Source: Lachnospiraceae bacterium (lineage in GTDB: Bacteria; Bacillota; Clostridia; Lachnospirales; Lachnospiraceae). Taken from it: a stretch of DNA of 45,329 nucleotides. Positions 1 to 8,305 of this stretch are shown here, one piece after another (within the stretch, counting starts at the first letter, position 1; the number at the start of each line of letters is the position of its first letter). The notes beneath the pieces are model-generated. The model saw only the letters and a list, made by a program, of their open reading frames with translations, made no database searches and was not told the DNA's origin. The DNA lies in the NCBI GenBank assembly GCA_017456585.1, contig JAFTJD010000034.1, positions 1 through 45,329 on the forward strand, read 5' to 3'. Both the position numbers and the translations under genes were made by a program.

Positions 1-135
1 AAAATGATACGAGAAGGTCTTGGGGCAAAGAAGGAAACCATTATCATTCCATTTTCTTCCCAGACCATGCAATGCAGGGAAGAAGTCTGGAGTCTTATCG
101 AAGAACTTACTACAGAGCAAGCGGAAGAAGTATAG
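1..135 (+). CDS. engB: EngB/YsxC ribosome-biogenesis GTPase, C-terminal fragment
   Basis: The window opens inside a reading frame of 44 codons that stops with TAG at 133-135. Its residues, including an IIIPFSSQT stretch followed by REEVWSLIEEL, match the end of the YihA/YsxC/EngB GTPases, where the G5 loop (FSS) precedes the last helix. EngB proteins are TRAFAC-class GTPases needed for maturation of the 50S subunit. The catalytic part (Walker A, G2-G4) lies upstream of the window, so the call rests on the C-terminus only. Another small GTPase is possible but less likely. Confidence 0.75.
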   Translation, partial: KMIREGLGAKKETIIIPFSSQTMQCREEVWSLIEELTTEQAEEV

Positions 136-188
136 ATATATTATCCAAGTGTGCCTTATAAGTTTCATAAAAAATTGTCGGATGACAT

Positions 189-707
189 CTACAATAATGC
201 TTTTATGGTGTGTGCATATATTTCTTCGCTTGCGTCACGCCATTTGCTACACATAATCTCAGCCTGCTCTTCTGACGGGCATGAGAGATTAAGCTCAATA
301 AGAACGGAGTTACCCTCGCGAACCATGCAATGTACAGTATAGTCACCGGTAGTTGATTTAAAGAAGTCAGCAGAGATGCTGCCTTCTTTTTTGATTTCAT
401 ATTTGTTCTCAGCAAGGTAGGTGTTGATATCCTCTTTGATGCTGTTCGAAAGCTTACTGGAAAAATAGCTTAAGGTCTCTTTGCCCTGAGGGGTTATTTC
501 ATATATAGTGGTTTTCTGAGTGTTGTCCGTAATCTTTAAAAACTCAGATTCAAGAAGCTCGGCAATAATCTGCTGGAGATTAAAGTAATTGGTATATTCT
601 TTGCCTAGGAGAAATTCAGATATCTGTGTGTTGGACATCGGAATATTAATCTTGTTAAGCATATAAAGAATTATTAATTTGTATATGGTATTGACTTCGG
701 TTGCCAT
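189..707 (-). CDS. DUF4364 family protein (winged-helix-like regulator)
   Basis: This 172-residue protein starts MATEVNTIYKLIILYML and resembles the DUF4364 family, found almost only in Clostridia. Residues 1-85 look like a winged-helix DNA-binding domain (the ITDNTQKTTIYEITPQGKE segment resembles a wing); the rest is an alpha/beta domain of unknown role. The ATG at 707 was chosen over an in-frame ATG at 752, which would run into the upstream gene; an AAAGGAG lies 13 nt before it. It follows the radical SAM gene by 4 nt and is probably cotranscribed with it and malic enzyme. The exact function is unknown; transcription regulation is inferred. Confidence 0.75.
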   Translation of the reverse strand: MATEVNTIYKLIILYMLNKINIPMSNTQISEFLLGKEYTNYFNLQQIIAELLESEFLKITDNTQKTTIYEITPQGKETLSYFSSKLSNSIKEDINTYLAENKYEIKKEGSISADFFKSTTGDYTVHCMVREGNSVLIELNLSCPSEEQAEIMCSKWRDASEEIYAHTIKALL

Positions 708-711
708 ATGA

Positions 712-1641
712 TTATTCGAACTCCTTTCCTTGGTAGGAATCACGAACAGCAAGTTCGTGATTAAGTGTGTTTAAAACGTGTTTTTTGTTAAGACTCCATG
801 TCGGAGCTACTAACAGATTACGGGCACCATCACCGGTAAGCCTGTGAACTACGATGTCAGGAGACAGATGTTCAAGACATTTAATTACTATATCTATATA
901 TTCATCAAAGGACAAAGCTTTAAAAAGTCCTTTTGCGTAATCAAGAGCCAAATCGGTATCTTTTAATACATGAAGTAACTGTAATTTAACACCGTCAGTT
1001 TTAACCTTATTAAGGTAATGTATGGTTTCTAACATATCAGTAGTGGTTTCTCCGGGAAGACCCAGTATTACATGAGTGATTACAGGAATGTTAAGGGTGT
1101 GAAGCTTGTCCACGGAAATCCTATAGCATTCAAGCTCGTAGCCACGTCGGATATATTGGGCGGTAGATGGGTTGACGGTCTGAAGACCAAGTTCAATCCA
1201 TACCGGTTTAATATGGTTTAACTCATCTAACAGTTCGAGAACTTCATCCGGCAGACAATCAGGTCTTGTGGCAATAGAGAGAACCTTGATGGAAGGATTA
1301 TTAATTGCTTCACTAAAGATTCGTCTAAGATGCTCTATTGGCGCATAAGTATTGGTGAAGGCTTGAAAATACGCTATATAGTGAGAACCACGAAATTTGT
1401 CGGCTACCAGGGACTTGGCAGTCTCTATCTGCTCTGTTATACTAAGTGAAGCAGGTGCGGCAAAATCACCGGAACCCCGTTCGGTACTGCAAAATATGCA
1501 ACCACGATGGTCGATTGAACCATCGCGGTTAGGACAAGTCATTCCGCCATCAAGGGAAAGCTTGTATAATTTTTCTCCGAATTGGTCTTGTATATATTCA
1601 TTTAGAGTATATATTCTATTTGATGAGTTTCTTAACTTCAT
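712..1641 (-). CDS. TIGR01212/YhcC family radical SAM protein
   Basis: This 309-residue protein belongs to the YhcC (TIGR01212) radical SAM group, related to the Elp3-like fold. The cluster cysteines are C36, C48 and C51 (CPNRDG...GCIFC), the spacing this family uses in place of CX3CX2C. The downstream ATRPDCLPDEVLELL and IELGLQT motifs are also typical. The substrate is unknown for the family; a role in RNA or protein modification is often suggested. The ATG at 1641 has an AGAGGT site and gives the usual N-terminal length, though it overlaps the last 26 nt of the malic enzyme gene, which suggests translational coupling. Confidence 0.9.
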   Translation of the reverse strand: MKLRNSSNRIYTLNEYIQDQFGEKLYKLSLDGGMTCPNRDGSIDHRGCIFCSTERGSGDFAAPASLSITEQIETAKSLVADKFRGSHYIAYFQAFTNTYAPIEHLRRIFSEAINNPSIKVLSIATRPDCLPDEVLELLDELNHIKPVWIELGLQTVNPSTAQYIRRGYELECYRISVDKLHTLNIPVITHVILGLPGETTTDMLETIHYLNKVKTDGVKLQLLHVLKDTDLALDYAKGLFKALSFDEYIDIVIKCLEHLSPDIVVHRLTGDGARNLLVAPTWSLNKKHVLNTLNHELAVRDSYQGKEFE

Positions 1642-2767
1642 TGCTTACGACCTCTGCAACTCTCGGGTCAAAAGGCTGAGGCATAATATTATCCTCGTTT
1701 AATTCTTCATCAGAAACGAGACTTGCTATAGCTTCGGCAGCAGCGAGCTTCATTTCTTCGGTTATCTGTTTGGCACGACCTTCGAGAGCACCTTTGAATA
1801 TTCCCGGAAAAGCAACAACATTGTTAATCTGATTAGGGAAATCCGAACGACCGGTTCCTACAATACGGGCACCTGCTGCCTTGGCAACATCAGGCATAAT
1901 CTCAGGAACAGGGTTGGCCATTGCAAATAAGATGGCATCCTTATTCATGGATTTAACCATATCTGCTGTTACTGCATTAGGTACGGATACGCCTACGAAG
2001 ATATCAGCACCATTAAGGGCATCAGCAAGGCTTCCGGTCTGTCTGTCAAGGTTAGTAACCTTGGTCATATCGGCCTGTACAGGATTCATATTAGGGGTGT
2101 CAGGCGCAAGAATTCCGTGACGACCGCAAAGAGTAATTTTCTTGAAGCCATAGTTCAAGAGGAGTCTGCAAATAGCAATACCGGCAGAACCTGCGCCGTT
2201 GATTACAATCTTGCAATCCTCTTTATCCTTTTTAACAATTTTTAATGCGTTGATTATTCCGGCAAGAACAACGATGGCAGTTCCGTGCTGGTCATCATGG
2301 AAAACAGGTATGTCAAGAAGCTCTTTAAGACGAGTCTCGATTTCAAAGCATCTTGGAGCTGAGATGTCCTCAAGGTTGATTCCACCGAAGGTTGGAGCAA
2401 GCCTTACGACTGTCTCAATAATCTCCTCAGTATCCTGGGTATCAAGGCAAATTGGGAAGGCATTAACTCCGCCAAATTCCTTAAAGAGAGCAGCCTTACC
2501 TTCCATAACCGGCATTGCAGCATAAGGTCCGATATTGCCAAGACCAAGAACAGCACTTCCGTCAGAAACAACAGCTATAGTATTAGCTTTAAGAGTATAT
2601 TTGTAAGCTGCTTCTTTATCCTCTGCAATAACCTTGCAAGGTTCAGCTACACCCGGTGTATAAGCGAGAGCAAGAGCCTCACGGGTATTAATTTCACATT
2701 TAGAAGTAGTACTTATTTTTCCTTGCCATTCTTCATGAAGATGTAAAGCTTTTTCATTATTAGTCAT
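1616..2767 (-). CDS. NAD(P)-dependent malic enzyme
   Basis: Malic enzyme decarboxylates malate to pyruvate and reduces NAD(P)+. The 383-residue protein has the YTPGVAEPC motif with the catalytic tyrosine, the KANTIAVVSDGSAVLGLGNIG segment, the metal site around GGINLEDISAPRCFEIE, and a Rossmann motif GAGSAGIAICRLL. It lacks the C-terminal phosphotransacetylase domain of long MaeB proteins, so it is the short form common in Firmicutes. The ATG at 2767 follows an AAAAAGGGGA site; an upstream in-frame ATG (2812) lies in the promoter and was rejected. It diverges from rho. Cofactor preference cannot be read with certainty. Confidence 0.93.
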   Translation of the reverse strand: MTNNEKALHLHEEWQGKISTTSKCEINTREALALAYTPGVAEPCKVIAEDKEAAYKYTLKANTIAVVSDGSAVLGLGNIGPYAAMPVMEGKAALFKEFGGVNAFPICLDTQDTEEIIETVVRLAPTFGGINLEDISAPRCFEIETRLKELLDIPVFHDDQHGTAIVVLAGIINALKIVKKDKEDCKIVINGAGSAGIAICRLLLNYGFKKITLCGRHGILAPDTPNMNPVQADMTKVTNLDRQTGSLADALNGADIFVGVSVPNAVTADMVKSMNKDAILFAMANPVPEIMPDVAKAAGARIVGTGRSDFPNQINNVVAFPGIFKGALEGRAKQITEEMKLAAAEAIASLVSDEELNEDNIMPQPFDPRVAEVVSNEVKKLIK

Positions 2768-2802
2768 ATTATTATCCCCTTTTTTAATATAAATGCTATA
2801 TA

Positions 2803-2831
2803 ATAATAGCACAGAAAAGCACGATAGGCAA
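2803..2831 (-). promoter_or_regulatory. Sigma-A-type promoter of malic enzyme
   Basis: Reading the minus strand, TTGCCT (2831-2826), a 17-nt spacer and TATTAT (2808-2803) form a good sigma-A promoter 36 nt before the start codon. The -10 region overlaps a small dyad, TGCTAT...ATAGCA (2793-2810), which could be an operator. Confidence 0.6.
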
Positions 2832-2846
2832 TCAGGAAAAAAGCAC

Positions 2847-2876
2847 TTTACGAATATTTGACGGATAGTGTATAAT
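2847..2876 (+). promoter_or_regulatory. Probable rho promoter
   Basis: TTTACG (2847-2852), an 18-nt spacer and TATAAT (2871-2876) precede rho by about 80 nt. The leader between this promoter and the start is long enough for Rho autoregulation, which is known in other bacteria, but no specific element was recognised. Confidence 0.5.
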
Positions 2877-2956
2877 GGTTATAATTAGTGTAAATAACGA
2901 GTGTTCGTATAAAATGAATTAATTTCAAAATACAATCCCAATAAGGAGCCAAATAT

Positions 2957-4339
2957 ATGAGTGTAAATTATGAAAATATGCAGGTTGCAGAACTTAAGGC
3001 ATTAGCGAAGGAGCGTAATATTAAGCATGCGACTATTATGAAAAAGAACGATCTTATCGAGGCACTTAATAATTATGATACAGAACAGCCAAAGGAAGTG
3101 AGCAAGGAAGCGGAAGCTATGTCTGCCGTTACCGGTACACCTGTTTCATCTGCTCCTATTACAAGAGAACGTGTAGCTTCTAAGCAGGTTTATGATGATA
3201 TCACACAGCTTGACAGTGGTGTAAGTGCTCATGGAATATTAGAGGTTATGCCTGATGGCTTTGGTTTCATCAGATGTGAGAATTATCTTCCGGGAGAGGC
3301 AGATGTATATGTTTCTCCGGCACAGATTCGAAGATTTAATTTAAAGACCGGTGATATTATTGAAGGTAACATCAGAGTAAGAACACAGAATGAGAAGTTT
3401 GCCGCGCTTTTGTTTGTGAAATCTGTTAACGGATATCATCCGTCAGAAGCAGCAAGCAGAAAGAATTTCGAAGACCTTACACCTATTTTCCCTAACAGCA
3501 GGCTTAAGCTTGAGAGAGCCGGTGCACCTACAGCCATGAGAGTGGTGGATTTGGTATCACCTATAGGTAAGGGACAGCGTGGGATGATTGTTGCTCCTCC
3601 AAAAGCCGGTAAGACAACTCTTTTAAAGGACATCGCTAAGTCAATCACTGCTAATCACCCGGACATGCATCTTATCATTCTTCTTATAGATGAGCGTCCG
3701 GAGGAAGTAACAGATATTAAAGAATCCATAGAAGGTAAGCAGGTAGAGGTTATATATTCAACCTTTGATGAGCTTCCGGATCATCATAAGAGAGTATCTG
3801 AGATGGTTCTTGAGAGAGCAAAGAGACTCGTTGAACATAAGAAAGATGTTATCATTCTTCTTGACAGTATTACAAGACTTGCGAGAGCATATAACCTTAT
3901 CGTACAACCGAGCGGACGTACATTATCAGGTGGTCTTGACCCTGCGGCACTTCATATGCCTAAGAGATTCTTTGGTGCAGCAAGAAATATGAGAGAGGGT
4001 GGAAGCCTCACTATTCTTGCTACTGCACTTGTAGAGACAGGAAGCAAGATGGATGATGTTGTGTATGAGGAATTTAAAGGTACAGGTAATATGGAGCTTG
4101 TGCTTGACAGAAAGCTTTCTGAGAAGCGTATTTTCCCTGCGATAGACCTCTTAAGATCAAGTACCAGAAGAGAAGATTTGCTTCTTACTGAAGAAGAAAT
4201 AGAGGCAGTTAATGTGATGCGCAGAGGTACTAACGGCATGAAGGCTGATGAGGCAGTTGAACGTATACTTGATACATTTGCCAAGACTAAGAATAATAAT
4301 GAGTATGTGCAGATGATGAAGAAGATTAAGTGGTTGTAA
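2957..4339 (+). CDS. rho: Transcription termination factor Rho
   Basis: Rho is the hexameric RNA-dependent ATPase that ends transcription of untranslated RNA. The 460-residue protein has the Rho N-terminal helical domain (about residues 1-45), a cold-shock-like RNA-binding domain ([14 protein letters not shown]...[12 protein letters not shown], about residues 90-165) and a RecA-type ATPase with Walker A PPKAGKTT (Lys219) and Walker [17 protein letters not shown], followed by the [22 protein letters not shown] loop region. Length and domain order are normal, with only a short linker before the RNA-binding domain. The start has an ATAAGGAGCC site. The rho-rpmE-yqhQ-prmC-prfA order is conserved in related Clostridia. 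Confidence 0.98.
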   Translation: MSVNYENMQVAELKALAKERNIKHATIMKKNDLIEALNNYDTEQPKEVSKEAEAMSAVTGTPVSSAPITRERVASKQVYDDITQLDSGVSAHGILEVMPDGFGFIRCENYLPGEADVYVSPAQIRRFNLKTGDIIEGNIRVRTQNEKFAALLFVKSVNGYHPSEAASRKNFEDLTPIFPNSRLKLERAGAPTAMRVVDLVSPIGKGQRGMIVAPPKAGKTTLLKDIAKSITANHPDMHLIILLIDERPEEVTDIKESIEGKQVEVIYSTFDELPDHHKRVSEMVLERAKRLVEHKKDVIILLDSITRLARAYNLIVQPSGRTLSGGLDPAALHMPKRFFGAARNMREGGSLTILATALVETGSKMDDVVYEEFKGTGNMELVLDRKLSEKRIFPAIDLLRSSTRREDLLLTEEEIEAVNVMRRGTNGMKADEAVERILDTFAKTKNNNEYVQMMKKIKWL

Positions 4340-4411
4340 GGTACTAATCATTATTGTTAGCTATAAACATTGTCGGAATATGCAAAATTATAAAAAAATA
4401 GGAAATAGTGC

Positions 4412-4440
4412 TTGCATTAAGCTAAATGTTATGATATACT
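4412..4440 (+). promoter_or_regulatory. rpmE promoter
   Basis: TTGCAT (4412-4417), a 17-nt spacer and TATACT (4435-4440) form a near-consensus sigma-A promoter about 75 nt before rpmE. The leader has a small hairpin with arms GCGGA/TCCGC (4467-4486). Confidence 0.7.
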
Positions 4441-4514
4441 TTAAAAGCTGTTTATGAGAAAAGGGCGGAGTATGGCTATTCCGCTTAGCATAATTTAGTG
4501 AAGAGGTGAAAAAC

Positions 4515-4721
4515 ATGAGAGAAGGAATACATCCTAATTATTATCAGGCAAAGGTTACATGTAACTGCGGTAATGAATTCGTAGTTGGTTCTACAAAGGA
4601 AGAAATCCACGTAGAAATTTGTTCTAAGTGCCATTCATTCTATACAGGACAGCAGAAGGCATCACAGGCTCGCGGTCGTGTAGACAGATTCAACAAGAAG
4701 TACGGTATTAGTGCTAACTAG
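4515..4721 (+). CDS. rpmE: 50S ribosomal protein L31 (zinc-binding form)
   Basis: L31 is a small protein of the 50S central protuberance. The 68-residue sequence starts [10 protein letters not shown] and has the ribosomal L31 signature, including the zinc ligands C16, C18, C36 and C39 and the [11 protein letters not shown] tail. The presence of the cysteines marks it as the zinc-containing (C+) type, not the zinc-independent paralog made under zinc limitation. The ATG at 4515 follows AAGAGGTG; a GTG at 4506 lies inside that site and was rejected. Confidence 0.97.
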   Translation: MREGIHPNYYQAKVTCNCGNEFVVGSTKEEIHVEICSKCHSFYTGQQKASQARGRVDRFNKKYGISAN

Positions 4722-4740
4722 GAATAATGCAAGAAAGATA

Positions 4741-4777
4741 AGGTTGGGGTATTAATATCTCAGCCTATTTTTTGTAG
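4741..4777 (+). terminator. Intrinsic terminator after rpmE
   Basis: AGGTTG (4741-4746) pairs with CAGCCT (4761-4766 region, one G-U pair), with GGTAT/ATATC pairing inside, followed by a run of Ts (4767-4773). It sits 20 nt after the rpmE stop. Confidence 0.7.
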
Positions 4778-4782
4778 CAAAA

Positions 4783-4909
4783 GCCTGTCAAGCGAAATCG
4801 TGAAGCGATTTCGTGCATTGACTAGGTCAAACCGCATCGCAAGCTTGCTTGCAGGAGGTCGTTTGACCTAGTCAATGCGCGAAAGCACTTGTGTTTTCAT
4901 TTGACGGGC
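4783..4909. repeat. 127-bp fold-back element (long inverted repeat)
   Basis: The outer arms GCCTGTCAA (4783-4791) and TTGACGGGC (4901-4909) pair with one G-T wobble. An inner perfect 18-bp pair, GCATTGACTAGGTCAAAC (4815-4832) and its reverse complement (4861-4878), encloses a loop with the palindrome GCAAGCTTGC. A separate small hairpin GCGAAATCG/CGATTTCG lies in the left arm. This is more structure than a terminator needs; a MITE-like repeat or structured RNA is possible. Confidence 0.7.
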
Positions 4910-4922
4910 GCAAGAACAGCGA

Positions 4923-5031
4923 GAAGCTCCGCTTCGAGCTGTACAACAAAGTTGGAAGCGGTAAGAAGCTCCGCTTCGAGCTGTACAACAAAGTTGGAAG
5001 CGGTAAGAAGCTCCGCTTCGAGCTGTACAAC
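4923..5031. repeat. 42-bp tandem repeat, about 2.6 copies
   Basis: Three copies of a unit beginning GAAGCTCCGCTTCGAGCTG start at 4923, 4965 and 5007, exactly 42 nt apart, and the first two also share TACAACAAAGTTGGAAGCGGTA. Each unit can form competing hairpins (GAAGC/GCTTC or AGCTC/GAGCT). The array ends 30 nt before the yqhQ start. There are no unique spacers, so it is not a CRISPR. Together with the fold-back it fills the 339-bp gap between rpmE and yqhQ. Confidence 0.85.
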
Positions 5032-5060
5032 GTAAGGGTAATGTGTAGTTGGAGGAGAAC

Positions 5061-6071
5061 ATGGCGAAGGCAAAGATAAAGAGAAAATATTCAGGAATCG
5101 GGGGACAGGCTGTAATCGAGGGCGTTATGATGCGTAATAATGATAAATACGCTGTTGCTGTAAGAAAGCCTGATAAAGAGATTGAAGTTAAGGTTACTGA
5201 TTGTAAAAATATAGTAAATAAGAAAGTGACACGTATCCCATTTGTAAGGGGCGTATTTAATTTTGTAGATTCATTGGTTATAGGTCTTAAGACACTTATG
5301 TTTTCTGCAAGCTTTTATGAGGAAGAAGAAGTTAAGCCTACCAAGACTGATAAGGCTATGGAGAAAGTTTTTAAGGATAAGGCTACGGATGTTGTTATGT
5401 ACATCACAATGGCGTTATCAATAGTGTTTGCGATAGCATTATTTATGATTTTGCCATATTTTATAAGCAATCTTTTAAAAGATGTTATTGAATCGGATAC
5501 ACTTATGGCTGTTATTGAGGGTGTCATAAGAATCAGTATTTTTATAGGATATGTGTTATTGATAACACTTATGGACGATATAAAGAGGCTTTTCCAGTAT
5601 CATGGAGCAGAACACAAGTGTATCAATTGTATCGAAAGAGGCAAGGTGCTTAACGTAACAAATGTAAGAAAATCTTCTAAGCAGCATAAGAGATGTGGAA
5701 CAAGTTTCTTACTTATAGTAATGATTGTAAGTATTATTTTCTTTATTTTTATAAGAACACCTAATCCATGGTTAAGAGTATTGTTAAGAGTTGCTCTTTT
5801 GCCGGTAGTTGCAGGTGTGTCCTATGAGCTTATAAGACTTGCAGGAAGATTTGACAATCCTGTTGTAAATATCCTTAGTGCTCCGGGTATGCTTTTACAG
5901 AAGCTTACTACAAGAGAGCCTGACGATGAAATGATAGAGGTTGCGATTAAGTCCGTTGAAGCGGTATTTGACTGGAAAGAGTATCTTCATAAGCATGGAT
6001 ACATTTCAAAAGAGGAATATGCTTCACTCAAAGCTAAAGAAGATTTTGAATTCGTTGAGGCTGATAAGTGA
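5061..6071 (+). CDS. DUF1385 family membrane protein (YqhQ-like)
   Basis: This 336-residue protein has the DUF1385 signature near the N-terminus (GIGGQAVIEGVMMR, about residues 12-25) and the AEHKCINCIERG...RCGTSFLLIV region in the middle. Hydrophobic segments around residues 107-136, 145-165, 216-235 and 240-260 indicate a multi-pass membrane protein. The biochemical function of the family is not established. It precedes prmC and overlaps it by one base, a conserved arrangement in Clostridia that hints at a link to translation or its quality control. The ATG at 5061 follows GGAGGAG. Confidence 0.9.
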   Translation: MAKAKIKRKYSGIGGQAVIEGVMMRNNDKYAVAVRKPDKEIEVKVTDCKNIVNKKVTRIPFVRGVFNFVDSLVIGLKTLMFSASFYEEEEVKPTKTDKAMEKVFKDKATDVVMYITMALSIVFAIALFMILPYFISNLLKDVIESDTLMAVIEGVIRISIFIGYVLLITLMDDIKRLFQYHGAEHKCINCIERGKVLNVTNVRKSSKQHKRCGTSFLLIVMIVSIIFFIFIRTPNPWLRVLLRVALLPVVAGVSYELIRLAGRFDNPVVNILSAPGMLLQKLTTREPDDEMIEVAIKSVEAVFDWKEYLHKHGYISKEEYASLKAKEDFEFVEADK

Positions 6072-6922
6072 TGACACTTAAAGAGCTTTTTGAAAAAGGA
6101 AAGACAACACTAAAAGATATTACGTATGAGTATGAAACTGATGCATGGCTTTTGCTTGAAAGAGTGACAGGATGCACCAGATTTCAATATCTGACATATC
6201 CGGACACAGAGATTGGTAGCGACAAGTGCGACGAATATATGGCTATGCTTGCTAAGAGAGTCAGACATATCCCACTTCAGCATATTATAGGAAGTCAGGA
6301 ATTTATGGGGCTTGAATTCAAGGTGAATGAACATGTACTTATACCGAGGCAGGACACAGAATGTCTTGTTGAGGAGGCGATTAGGCAGCTTGGCAAGGTG
6401 AATTCGAATTGCGAAGCCGATGCAAAGGTGCTTGACATGTGTACGGGTTCGGGCTGTATTATTATAAGTATAGCTAAGAATGTGCAATTGAAGAAAGCGG
6501 TAGCCGTTGACATCTCTAAGGAAGCACTTGATGTGGCAAGAGTCAATGCTTTATATAATGAGGCTGACATTTGTTTCGTGCAAAGCAACTTATTTGAAAA
6601 TGTAGAAGATGAAAAATATGATATGATAGTATCTAATCCGCCATATATTGAAAGTGAAGTGATTGAGGGACTTATGCCGGAGGTTAAGGAGCATGAGCCT
6701 AGAATTGCACTTGACGGCGGAGAAGACGGACTCATTTTTTACAGAAAGATAATTGAGGATGCGAAGCAGTATCTTGTGAGTGGTGGTTATCTTATTTTTG
6801 AAATAGGACATAATCAAAGAGAGGCAGTGTGCAATCTTTTTTGTGAAAATGGATATGTAGATGTTAAAGCCATGAAAGACCTTGCCGGACTGGATAGGGT
6901 ATGTATGGCAAGATTAGCATAA
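6071..6922 (+). CDS. prmC: Peptide chain release factor N5-glutamine methyltransferase
   Basis: PrmC methylates the glutamine of the GGQ motif in release factors, which speeds up peptide release. The 283-residue protein has an N-terminal helical domain (residues 1-80), the SAM-binding motif I around D122 (DMCTGSGC) and the catalytic NPPY at residues 189-192. The ATG at 6071 shares bases with the stop codon of yqhQ (TGATG), indicating translational coupling; an in-frame GTG three bases earlier is less likely. The substrate gene prfA follows after 35 nt. Confidence 0.97.
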   Translation: MTLKELFEKGKTTLKDITYEYETDAWLLLERVTGCTRFQYLTYPDTEIGSDKCDEYMAMLAKRVRHIPLQHIIGSQEFMGLEFKVNEHVLIPRQDTECLVEEAIRQLGKVNSNCEADAKVLDMCTGSGCIIISIAKNVQLKKAVAVDISKEALDVARVNALYNEADICFVQSNLFENVEDEKYDMIVSNPPYIESEVIEGLMPEVKEHEPRIALDGGEDGLIFYRKIIEDAKQYLVSGGYLIFEIGHNQREAVCNLFCENGYVDVKAMKDLAGLDRVCMARLA

Positions 6923-6957
6923 TAATATTCTAAGTATAGAATCCGGGAGGAATAGAA

Positions 6958-8028
6958 ATGTTTGATAAATTAGAGGATTTGGTCTTCAGATATAACGAGA
7001 TAATGGAAGAGCTTAACAGCCCTGATGTTACTAATGACCAGACAAGATTCCGTAAGCTTATGAAGGAGCAGAGTGACCTTGCTCCGATAGTTGAGGCTTA
7101 TCAGGAATATAAGAATGCTAAGGCTACTATAGAGGATAGCCTTATGATGCTTGATGAAGAAAATGACGAAGATATGAGAGAACTTCTTAAGGAAGAACTT
7201 AGTACGGCTAAAGTACAGGTAGAAGAGCTTGAGGAGAAGCTTAAGATTCTTTTACTTCCTAAGGACCCTAACGATGATAAGAACGTTATCGTCGAGATTC
7301 GTGGTGGTGCCGGCGGAGACGAGGCTGCTTTGTTTGCGGCAGAGATTTATCGTATGTATGCAAAATATGCAGAGACTAACCGTTGGAAGGTTGAGCCGCT
7401 TAATATTAGTGAAAACGGAATCGGTGGATTCAAAGAGTGTATCTTCATGATTACAGGACAGGGCGCATATTCTAAGCTTAAGTATGAGAGTGGTGTACAT
7501 CGTGTACAGCGTGTACCTGTAACAGAGTCAGGCGGAAGAATTCATACATCTACCATTACAGTAGCAGTTATGCCTGAGGCAGAAGAAGTAGATGTTGTTA
7601 TTGATGATAAGGATATTCGTATTGATGTTATGCGTGCTTCCGGTAACGGTGGACAGTGCGTTAATACTACAGACTCTGCTGTACGACTTACACATATACC
7701 TACAGGTATCGTTATCTACAGCCAGACAGAGAAGTCACAGCTTCAGAATAAGGCAAAGGCATTTGCACTCCTTCGTGCAAAGCTCTATGATATCGAGCAG
7801 CAGAAGGCTCATGACGCTGAAGCAGAGATGAGAAGAAGCCAGGTCGGAACAGGCGACCGTTCAGAGAAGATTCGTACTTATAACTTCCCTGAGAGCCGTG
7901 TAACAGACCACAGAATCAAGCTTACATTGTACAGACTAAAAGAAATCCTTAACGGAGATCTTCAGGAAGTACTTGATAACTTAATTGCTGCTGACCAGGC
8001 CGCTAAGTTAGCGAAGATGAATGAATAG
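6958..8028 (+). CDS. prfA: Peptide chain release factor 1
   Basis: RF1 reads UAA and UAG stop codons and triggers hydrolysis of the peptidyl-tRNA. The 356-residue protein is full length, with the codon-reading PxT motif as PVT (residues 187-189) rather than the SPF of RF2, and the catalytic GGQ at 231-233 in [14 protein letters not shown]. The start has GGGAGGAA. It is the last gene of the yqhQ-prmC-prfA operon, so the methyltransferase and its substrate are made together. Confidence 0.98.
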   Translation: MFDKLEDLVFRYNEIMEELNSPDVTNDQTRFRKLMKEQSDLAPIVEAYQEYKNAKATIEDSLMMLDEENDEDMRELLKEELSTAKVQVEELEEKLKILLLPKDPNDDKNVIVEIRGGAGGDEAALFAAEIYRMYAKYAETNRWKVEPLNISENGIGGFKECIFMITGQGAYSKLKYESGVHRVQRVPVTESGGRIHTSTITVAVMPEAEEVDVVIDDKDIRIDVMRASGNGGQCVNTTDSAVRLTHIPTGIVIYSQTEKSQLQNKAKAFALLRAKLYDIEQQKAHDAEAEMRRSQVGTGDRSEKIRTYNFPESRVTDHRIKLTLYRLKEILNGDLQEVLDNLIAADQAAKLAKMNE

Positions 8029-8054
8029 AAAATATAAAAATATTCTTTTAGAAG

Positions 8055-8084
8055 TTGTTTTTTCTATTTGTGTTGTGATATAAT
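8055..8084 (+). promoter_or_regulatory. Promoter of the riboswitch-controlled exchanger
   Basis: TTGTTT (8055-8060), an 18-nt spacer and a perfect TATAAT (8079-8084) lie just before the riboswitch, so its transcript would start at about 8091. Confidence 0.7.
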
Positions 8085-8092
8085 TATTTAAC

Positions 8093-8192
8093 ATTGTGTG
8101 AGGGAGTAGCAAGCGCAGATTTTTGCGTAGCAAGTCAACATCCTGGTCGCTTTTGCGATCTGGCTTGTTTTAAATTGCCAGACTCATGTATG
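8093..8192 (+). ncRNA. yybP-ykoY-type (manganese) riboswitch aptamer
   Basis: The conserved GGGAGTAGC (8102-8110) and GTCAACAT (8134-8141) of the yybP-ykoY class are present. A basal stem forms between TGTGTGAG (8095-8102) and CTCATGTA (8183-8190). The internal helices CGCA/TGCG (8113-8127) and GGTCGC/GCGATC are in place, and GCCAGAC (8177-8183) corresponds to the second conserved loop strand. An intrinsic terminator follows. The class senses Mn2+ and turns on export genes by antitermination. The assignment is by motif and pairing only, without a covariance search. Confidence 0.78.
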
Positions 8193-8235
8193 CCCTTGTG
8201 TTATACATGGTGTCTTTTTCACAAATGTGAATTTT

Positions 8236-8277
8236 AAACCGAGTATAGCGTTACGGCTGCTGTACTCGGTTTTTTTA
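8236..8277 (+). terminator. Expression-platform terminator of the riboswitch
   Basis: ACCGAGTATAGC (8238-8249) pairs with GCTGTACTCGGT (8258-8269, one G-U), followed by seven Ts. It ends 29 nt before the exchanger start codon, which suits a transcriptional on/off switch. Confidence 0.85.
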
Positions 8278-8305
8278 AAATAAAAATACATAAGGAGATT
8301 TTATT

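Noticed and set aside
4923..5031. CRISPR-like array
   Set aside because: The 42-bp units are adjacent to each other with no unique spacers, and no cas gene is present.
4868..5079. Repeat-containing small proteins on either strand across the 42-bp array
   Set aside because: The repeated peptides result from the repeat length being a multiple of three; there is no ribosome-binding site or family.
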